Origin: Nonomuraea turkmeniaca
Lineage (GTDB): Bacteria > Actinomycetota > Actinomycetes > Streptosporangiales > Streptosporangiaceae
DNA: 45,450 bases
NCBI RefSeq assembly: GCF_005889735.1
Contig: NZ_VCKY01000063.1
Coordinates: 1-45,450 of the forward strand
Reading direction: 5' to 3'
The translations under genes were made by a program, and so were the position numbers. The first letter of the stretch is position 1; each line of letters begins with the position of its first letter. The notes beneath the pieces are model-generated. The model was given only the letters and a program-made list of their open reading frames with translations, was not told where the DNA came from and did not search any database. Below are positions 40,132-45,450 of this stretch, one piece after another.

Positions 40132-41729
40132 ATAGCCCGCTCCTGGAGATCGGCGACCTGTCGGTCGCCTTCCGCACCCGCAAGCAGGACGTCACCGTCG
40201 TCAAGAACGTCTCCATGGAGATCATGCCGGGCCAGACCGTCGCGGTGGTCGGCGAGTCCGGGTCGGGCAAGTCCACCACGGCCGCCGCGGTCAACCGGCT
40301 GCTGCCGGACAACGGCCGCATCACCTCGGGCCGGGTCGTGTTCGAGGGACGCGACCTGGCGACGGCGAGCGAGCGGGAGATGACCGCGATCCGCGGCGCC
40401 GGCATCGGGCTGGTCCCGCAGGACCCGATGTCGAACCTCAACCCGCTCATGCGGATCGGCGACCAGATCGCCGAGGCTCTGGAGGTGCACGGCGTGGCCG
40501 CGGGGAAGGCGGCACGGGCGCGTGTGCTCGAGCTGCTGGACATGGTGGGCATCCCCGACCCGGCGCGGCGGATCGGGCAGTACCCGCACGAGTTCTCCGG
40601 CGGCATGCGGCAGCGGGCGCTGATCGCCATGGGGCTGGCCTGCCGGCCGCGGCTGCTGATCGCCGACGAGCCGACGTCGGCGCTGGACGTGACCGTGCAG
40701 CGGCGCATCCTCGACCAGCTCGCGCAGCTCACCGCGGAGATGGGCACGGCCGTGTTCCTCATCACGCACGACCTGGCGCTGGCGGCCGAGCGGGCCGACG
40801 TGGTGGCCGTCATGTACCAGGGTGAGATCGTCGAGACGGGGCCGGCGGCGCGCATCCTGACCGAGCCGGAGCACGAGTACACCAGGCGGCTGCTGCGGGC
40901 CGTGCCGAGCCTGTCGTCGGCGCGGGTGGCCCGGCCGGAGCCGGCCACGCCGGACCTGGTGGTGGTCGACGGCCTGCGCAAGGTGTTCCCGATCAGAGGC
41001 ACGGGTGAGGAGCTGACCGCGGTGGACGCGGTCTCGTTCACGATCCCGCGCGGGCGGACCGTGTCGATCGTGGGCGAGTCGGGCTCCGGCAAGTCGACCA
41101 CCGCGAACCTGCTGCTCGGCCTGGACGACGCCACCGCGGGCAGCATCCGCTTCGACGGCACGGACCTGGCCGGGCTCGGGCGGCGCGAGTTGTTCGCGTT
41201 CCGCAGGCGGGTGCAGCCGGTGTTCCAGAACCCGTACGCCTCGCTCGACCCCCGCTACACGGTCGAGAAGTCGATCATCGAGCCGCTGCGCGTGCACGGC
41301 GTCGGCACGGCGTCCGAGCGCCGCAGGAGCGCAGCCGAGCTGCTGGAGAAGGTGTCGTTGCCGGCCTCGCTCGGCGAGCGGCTGCCGCACGAGCTGTCCG
41401 GCGGCCAGCGCCAGCGGGTGGCCATCGCGCGGGCGCTGGCGCTCTCGCCGGAGCTGGTCGTGCTCGACGAGGCCGTCTCGGCGCTCGACGTGATCGTGCA
41501 GGCGCAGATCCTGGAGCTGCTCGCCGAGCTGCAGCGGGAGCTGGGGCTGAGCTACCTGTTCATCAGCCATGACCTGGCCGTGGTACGGATGATCTCCGAC
41601 GCGGTGCACGTGATGCGCGGCGGGCGGATCGTGGAGAGCGGCACGACGGACGAGATCTTCGACGATCCCGCCGACGACTACACCCGCGAGTTGCTGGCCG
41701 CGATCCCGGGTGCACAGTGGACGGTGTGA
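40128..41729 (+). CDS. Fused double ATP-binding protein of the peptide ABC transporter
   Basis: A 533-residue protein joining DppD- and DppF-like ATPases. Half one has Walker A GESGSGKST, signature FSGGMRQRA, Walker B LLIADEPTSALD and H-loop LITHD. Half two, after about residue 275, has Walker A GESGSGKST, Q-loop VFQNPYASLDPR, signature LSGGQRQRV, Walker B LVVLDEAVSALD and LFISHD. It supplies energy for the two permeases and completes the operon. ATG 40128 overlaps the hydrolase stop by 4 nt. Confidence 0.95.
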   Translation: MNSPLLEIGDLSVAFRTRKQDVTVVKNVSMEIMPGQTVAVVGESGSGKSTTAAAVNRLLPDNGRITSGRVVFEGRDLATASEREMTAIRGAGIGLVPQDPMSNLNPLMRIGDQIAEALEVHGVAAGKAARARVLELLDMVGIPDPARRIGQYPHEFSGGMRQRALIAMGLACRPRLLIADEPTSALDVTVQRRILDQLAQLTAEMGTAVFLITHDLALAAERADVVAVMYQGEIVETGPAARILTEPEHEYTRRLLRAVPSLSSARVARPEPATPDLVVVDGLRKVFPIRGTGEELTAVDAVSFTIPRGRTVSIVGESGSGKSTTANLLLGLDDATAGSIRFDGTDLAGLGRRELFAFRRRVQPVFQNPYASLDPRYTVEKSIIEPLRVHGVGTASERRRSAAELLEKVSLPASLGERLPHELSGGQRQRVAIARALALSPELVVLDEAVSALDVIVQAQILELLAELQRELGLSYLFISHDLAVVRMISDAVHVMRGGRIVESGTTDEIFDDPADDYTRELLAAIPGAQWTV

Positions 41730-41787
41730 AGACGTGGCAGGGCGCGCTCTGCTCGGCCTGCCGGCTCGTGACGCTCGTGCACGGCGT

Positions 41788-44700
41788 TCAGCGTGCGGCG
41801 TAGGCGCGGATCACCTCTTGCGTCAGCGTGTTGCCCGCGACGTCGGAGGCGGTGAGCCGTAGCGAGACGAACCCGGACGGCGAGCGGTCCAGTGTCGTCT
41901 CGTAGCCGCGATCGCCCGTGTCGCGCAGGCGGGCCGGCCTCCAGGTGGCGCCGTCGTCGTACGACACCTCCAGCGACACGCTCTGGATCGTGCTCTGCTC
42001 GGCGCCCTGCTGGTGGTGGAGCCGCACGCCGAGCCGGCGGGAGGCGGCCTGGTTCCTCAGGTCCACCGGCGCGTCGAACGTCGCCAGCAGCAGCGGGACG
42101 ACCGTGGTCTGCGCGGCCCGTTCCGAGGTGAACGTCCAGACGGCCTTGGTGCGGGTGGACATCCTGGCCCATTCGGCCTCATTGGCCAGCTCGTACTCGA
42201 TCCGGTACGAGGACCGCTCCGCCGGCAGCGTCGCCGTCCCCGAGGGCAGATGGTTCGTCTGCACCAGCAGCGTGTCGCCCCGGTAGAGCCGGAAGTCGGT
42301 CTTCAGGCCGCGCTCGTACGGGCTGGTGTAGGCCTCGCCGTAATTGCCGTCCGCGTCCACGAAGCCCTGCATCGAGAGCCGCAGCCGGTCACCCTCCCTG
42401 CGCAACGGGTTGCGCGGGTTGACGCCGGGCAGGAGCGGCTGTTTGAACACCGTGCGGCGGACCCGCTCTCCCGCCGCGTAGGGGCGGAGGTCCGGCGAGG
42501 ACACCGAGACGCGCGGCGTGTCGGGGTGCGGCCACATGTTGTTGTAGGACCGCTCCGGGCTGATCGCCGACGAGGTCCACCGCACCTCGGGATCCGGGGT
42601 GACGTAGTCGATCCGGGTACGCGGCACCTCGGCCATGGGGTGGTTGGTGGAGATCGACAGGGTGTCCCACGGCTCGAAGGCGAACCTGGCCTCGTTCACG
42701 GTCACGTCATCGGCGAGCTGGCTGTGGTAGCCGGTCTCGATCCTGGCCAGCGATCGGGCGCGGACCACGTACGCGAGCCGGTCGCGGACCCGGCCCTGCT
42801 CGCGCAGGTACAGGTCGTACACGTACGGGCTGGCCACGACGCCCTTGGCCAGGACCGGCACCGGCCGCTCGATGAGTTTCCGTCCCTCCTCGTACGTGAG
42901 CCGGACGGTCGGGACGGCGAGCTTGACCATGTTGCCGCCGGTGGTGACGTCGGCGCCGGGCCGGTCGCTGTAGACCGCCACCATCGCCGCCCCGGCGGCC
43001 GCGGCCGCGTTGGCCTGGGCGGAGACCGGAACGCCGTCGGTGCGCCGGATGACGGCCAGCTTCCCGCGCAGGTCGCGGGCCTGGATCTCCTCGGCGCCGC
43101 CCCGGCCCGCGTCCACCGCCATGAGCAGCCGGGTGCCGTCCAGGCGCGGGTACTCGGTGGAGAAGTCGCTGAACTGGACCGGGTCCACGTACTGGGGCTC
43201 CAGGCGGAGCCCTGGGGCGGTGAAGGCGATCTCGGGGGCCTTCAGCCGCCAGCGGGTGGCGACGGCGAAGACGCCCTTGGTGACTTTCCTGGTGGGCTGG
43301 ACGAACAGCCGCTCCTCGATGTGCGCGCCGGGCGAGATCGTGGTGCCGCCGCGGAGCGCGGTGCCCTGCTCGCCGGCGCGGTACCACATGAGGGCGGCGG
43401 CCGCGCCGGTGTTCCGCTTGGTCTTGTGGTCGGGCGTCACGATCTCGACCTCGACGGCCTTGCGGGCGTCCAGCACGACCTCGGTGTCCTCGGTGATCTC
43501 CATTTCGGGGTCGCCGAGGAGGCTCTCGTTGAGCGGCTTGCCGCCGGCGGTGCTGTCCTGGGTGGCCGGCATGGTGAAGACGTGGCCGAGCACGGAGTAG
43601 GTGCCGGGCTTGACCAGCAGGCAGGTGCCGGTGCCGTACTTCTGGTCGGTGCACGGCTGTGCCGGGTTGCCGGGGAGCACGCGGCCGACCAGGGTGCCCT
43701 CGTCGAGGTTGAGCACGGTGAAGCCGCCGCGTGCGGTGCGGCCGTCCCTGGCGATGCCGCGTACCCGCAGCTCGACGCGGCGGTCCTCGACGAGGCCGGT
43801 CAGCAGGGTGCGCACCGGCGGGCCGCCCGCGACGGCGGCCGTCAGCTCCTGGCGCAGCCGGCCCGGCTCGGCCGCCGTGATCGTGACCGTGGCCTCGGCC
43901 GTCCCCGCCGGGGGCACGGTCAGCCTCGCGGGCTCGACCGTGAACGCCGCGCCACTCGTCAGGTCCACCTCGGCAGGCGCCTGGCCGAGGTTGCGGTAGG
44001 TCACGGTGAGGGTCTTCCGTTCGCCTGTCGCGAGCCGGCCGAAGTTGGCCGAGCCGAGCGAGGCCACGACGGTGCCCTTGAGCGCGGCGGCCACGTCGAT
44101 GCGGCCCGCGCCCTGCGCGTCGACCGGGATGTCCGCTCCGGGCGTGGCGGTGGCCATGAGGAGGGACTTCAGCTCGCCACTCGTGATGCCGGGCCGCGCC
44201 TGGCGCAGCAGCGCGGCCGCGCCCGCGACGTGCGGGGCCGCCATTGACGTGCCCGACATCGCGACGTGGCCGCCGCCCGGCCTGGCCGCGGCGATGTCCA
44301 CGCCGGGCGCGGTGACGTCCGGCTTGACGGCCTGGTCGGCGACGACCGGGCCGCGGTTGGAGAAGTCGGCGAGCCGGTCCTCCCGGTCCACCGCGCCGAC
44401 GGTCAGCGCCTCGGGGGCGTCGCCAGGGGTGCCCACGCACTGGTCGCAGCCGTCGTTGCCGGCCGCCACGACGAACAGGGTGCCGTGCTTCTTCGTCAGC
44501 TGCGAGAGCGCGTCGGTGAGCGGGCCGCCCGCCTCGCTGGCGCCGAGGCTCATGTTGACGACCTGGGCGTGCTGCTCACCGGCCGCCCACTCCATGCCGT
44601 CGATGATCCAGGACGACAGGCCGTAACCGGTGGAGTCGAGCACGCGGCCGCTGACCAGCCGGGCGCCGGGCGCCACTCCCTTGGCGCCCGCGACCGTGGC

Positions 44701-45450
44701 GGCGACATGGGTGCCGTGGCCGTGGGGGTCGCCCGTGACGTCCCCGCCGGCGAAGTCGCGCTGGCCGGTCACCCGGCCCGCCAGGTCGGGGTGTCCGGCG
44801 TCCACGCCGGTGTCGAGCACGGCCACCGTGGTGCCCGCGCCGTCGTGCCCGGCGGACCACGCCGCGGGAGCGCCGATCTTCGGCACGCTGTGCTCCAGCA
44901 CCGGTGTGACCTTGCGGTCGAGCCAGATCTTCGACACGCCGGCCAGCGGCCCCGCGGCACGCGCCCGCGGCGAGGTGAGCTGCGCGCCCAGCCTGGGCGC
45001 GTCCGCCGCGGCGACCGTCACGGCCGCGGCGCCGATGCTCTCCAGGGTGCGGACCTGCTTCAAGGCCGGGATCGCGGCCTTGGGCGTGTTCTCCGCGTAG
45101 TCCAGGATCAGCGGGATGTCGGCGCCGTAGTCCTGCGCGGCCAGCTCCGTCACGTTGAACAGCGCGCTGTCGAGCCGCTCCGGCACCAGGGCGGCGACGT
45201 CGTCGGGGATGACGCTCACCGCGCCGTCCGCCTCCAGCACCTGGAACGCCGGCACGGAGCCGTCGGCCCGCGGCACTGGAGTGACCGTCACCGTGCTGTG
45301 CTCGCTGTCCACGGCCGTCACCCGCACCCGGTCACCGGTGATCAGGGTGATCTCGTCGCCCGCGGCCGTGGCCTTGAACGTCACCGGCGACGCCTGCGCG
45401 CCGGAGGCCGAGAGCGGCCCGGCGGCCAGGAGCAGGACGCCGGCCACCAC
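41788..45450 (-). CDS. Large secreted subtilisin-like (S8) protease, 5' end cut by the window
   Basis: At least 1220 residues. The first visible codon is a GTG at the window edge and the text that follows (VAGVLLLAAGPLSASGAQA) is the hydrophobic core and cleavage region of a Sec signal, so the true start may lie slightly further right. A propeptide runs to about residue 190. The S8 catalytic triad is Asp213 (VAVLDTGVD), His248 (HGHGTHVAATVAG) and Ser402 (MSGTSMAAPHVAGAA), with oxyanion Asn332 (AAGND). C335 and C338 just after it (GCDQC) could form a disulfide. A protease-associated-like insert lies around residues 770-860, and the C-terminal ~350 residues form beta-sandwich domains. Convergent with the ABC operon, 58 nt apart. 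Probably an extracellular scavenging or developmental protease. Confidence 0.93.
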   Translation of the reverse strand: MVAGVLLLAAGPLSASGAQASPVTFKATAAGDEITLITGDRVRVTAVDSEHSTVTVTPVPRADGSVPAFQVLEADGAVSVIPDDVAALVPERLDSALFNVTELAAQDYGADIPLILDYAENTPKAAIPALKQVRTLESIGAAAVTVAAADAPRLGAQLTSPRARAAGPLAGVSKIWLDRKVTPVLEHSVPKIGAPAAWSAGHDGAGTTVAVLDTGVDAGHPDLAGRVTGQRDFAGGDVTGDPHGHGTHVAATVAGAKGVAPGARLVSGRVLDSTGYGLSSWIIDGMEWAAGEQHAQVVNMSLGASEAGGPLTDALSQLTKKHGTLFVVAAGNDGCDQCVGTPGDAPEALTVGAVDREDRLADFSNRGPVVADQAVKPDVTAPGVDIAAARPGGGHVAMSGTSMAAPHVAGAAALLRQARPGITSGELKSLLMATATPGADIPVDAQGAGRIDVAAALKGTVVASLGSANFGRLATGERKTLTVTYRNLGQAPAEVDLTSGAAFTVEPARLTVPPAGTAEATVTITAAEPGRLRQELTAAVAGGPPVRTLLTGLVEDRRVELRVRGIARDGRTARGGFTVLNLDEGTLVGRVLPGNPAQPCTDQKYGTGTCLLVKPGTYSVLGHVFTMPATQDSTAGGKPLNESLLGDPEMEITEDTEVVLDARKAVEVEIVTPDHKTKRNTGAAAALMWYRAGEQGTALRGGTTISPGAHIEERLFVQPTRKVTKGVFAVATRWRLKAPEIAFTAPGLRLEPQYVDPVQFSDFSTEYPRLDGTRLLMAVDAGRGGAEEIQARDLRGKLAVIRRTDGVPVSAQANAAAAAGAAMVAVYSDRPGADVTTGGNMVKLAVPTVRLTYEEGRKLIERPVPVLAKGVVASPYVYDLYLREQGRVRDRLAYVVRARSLARIETGYHSQLADDVTVNEARFAFEPWDTLSISTNHPMAEVPRTRIDYVTPDPEVRWTSSAISPERSYNNMWPHPDTPRVSVSSPDLRPYAAGERVRRTVFKQPLLPGVNPRNPLRREGDRLRLSMQGFVDADGNYGEAYTSPYERGLKTDFRLYRGDTLLVQTNHLPSGTATLPAERSSYRIEYELANEAEWARMSTRTKAVWTFTSERAAQTTVVPLLLATFDAPVDLRNQAASRRLGVRLHHQQGAEQSTIQSVSLEVSYDDGATWRPARLRDTGDRGYETTLDRSPSGFVSLRLTASDVAGNTLTQEVIRAYAAR

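Overview
The window is high-GC DNA with GTG/TTG starts and long runs of ATGA-type overlaps. Gene content (argCJBDFRGH order, Tat-dependent enzymes, actinobacterial formate dehydrogenase, large secreted subtilase) points to a filamentous actinomycete, probably a Streptosporangiales member of the Nonomuraea type. That placement is inferred from protein resemblance only.

Layout. 1-624: 3' end of a membrane glycosyltransferase, then a strong hairpin. 753-3138: tyrS (minus), a PH-domain membrane protein (plus) and a 3-methyladenine DNA glycosylase (minus). 3120-11587: complete minus-strand arginine operon argC-J-B-D-F-R-G-H, every junction from argC to argG overlapping by 1-4 nt, with ARG-box-like palindromes just upstream of argC. 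argF carries an N-terminal extension made of four 9-residue repeats. 11728-12276: a small membrane protein.

12273-24075 is a rhamnose / rhamnogalacturonan catabolic island. On the minus strand lie a GH42 beta-galactosidase, a Tat-exported exo-rhamnogalacturonan-lyase-like protein, rhaM (mutarotase), rhaI (isomerase) and rhaEW (fused aldolase/lactaldehyde dehydrogenase). A divergent LacI-family regulator and rhaB (kinase) lie on the plus strand, separated by a decayed TnpB transposase. Four copies of ATTAAAACGT sit at the GH42, lacI and rhaM promoters and between the lyase and rhaM. They define a probable self-contained regulon; no sugar transporter is in the window.

24146-29384: a formate dehydrogenase operon (Mo-bis-MGD catalytic subunit with Cys instead of Sec, four-cluster ferredoxin subunit, NrfD-type membrane subunit) ending in a 37-residue membrane microprotein coupled by ATGA. 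29409-33614: a Nudix-like protein, a Tat sulfatase, a PAPS sulfotransferase, and a secreted RTX-type calcium-binding protein. 33611-34339: an RpiR/MurR-type regulator that has lost its N-terminal DNA-binding half. 34571-41729: an overlapping operon of an oligopeptide ABC transporter (lipoprotein, two permeases, fused double ATPase) with anhydro-MurNAc kinase AnmK and a beta-lactamase-fold serine hydrolase, which reads as a muropeptide import and recycling system. 41788-45450: a large secreted subtilisin-like protease running off the right edge.

Most likely new or under-described items: the LacI/ATTAAAACGT pectin-rhamnose regulon with its two-operator rhaM promoter, the tandem repeat fixed in the argF reading frame, the FDH-coupled microprotein, and the beheaded MurR next to the AnmK operon. 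No CRISPR array, tRNA, rRNA or intact insertion sequence was seen.
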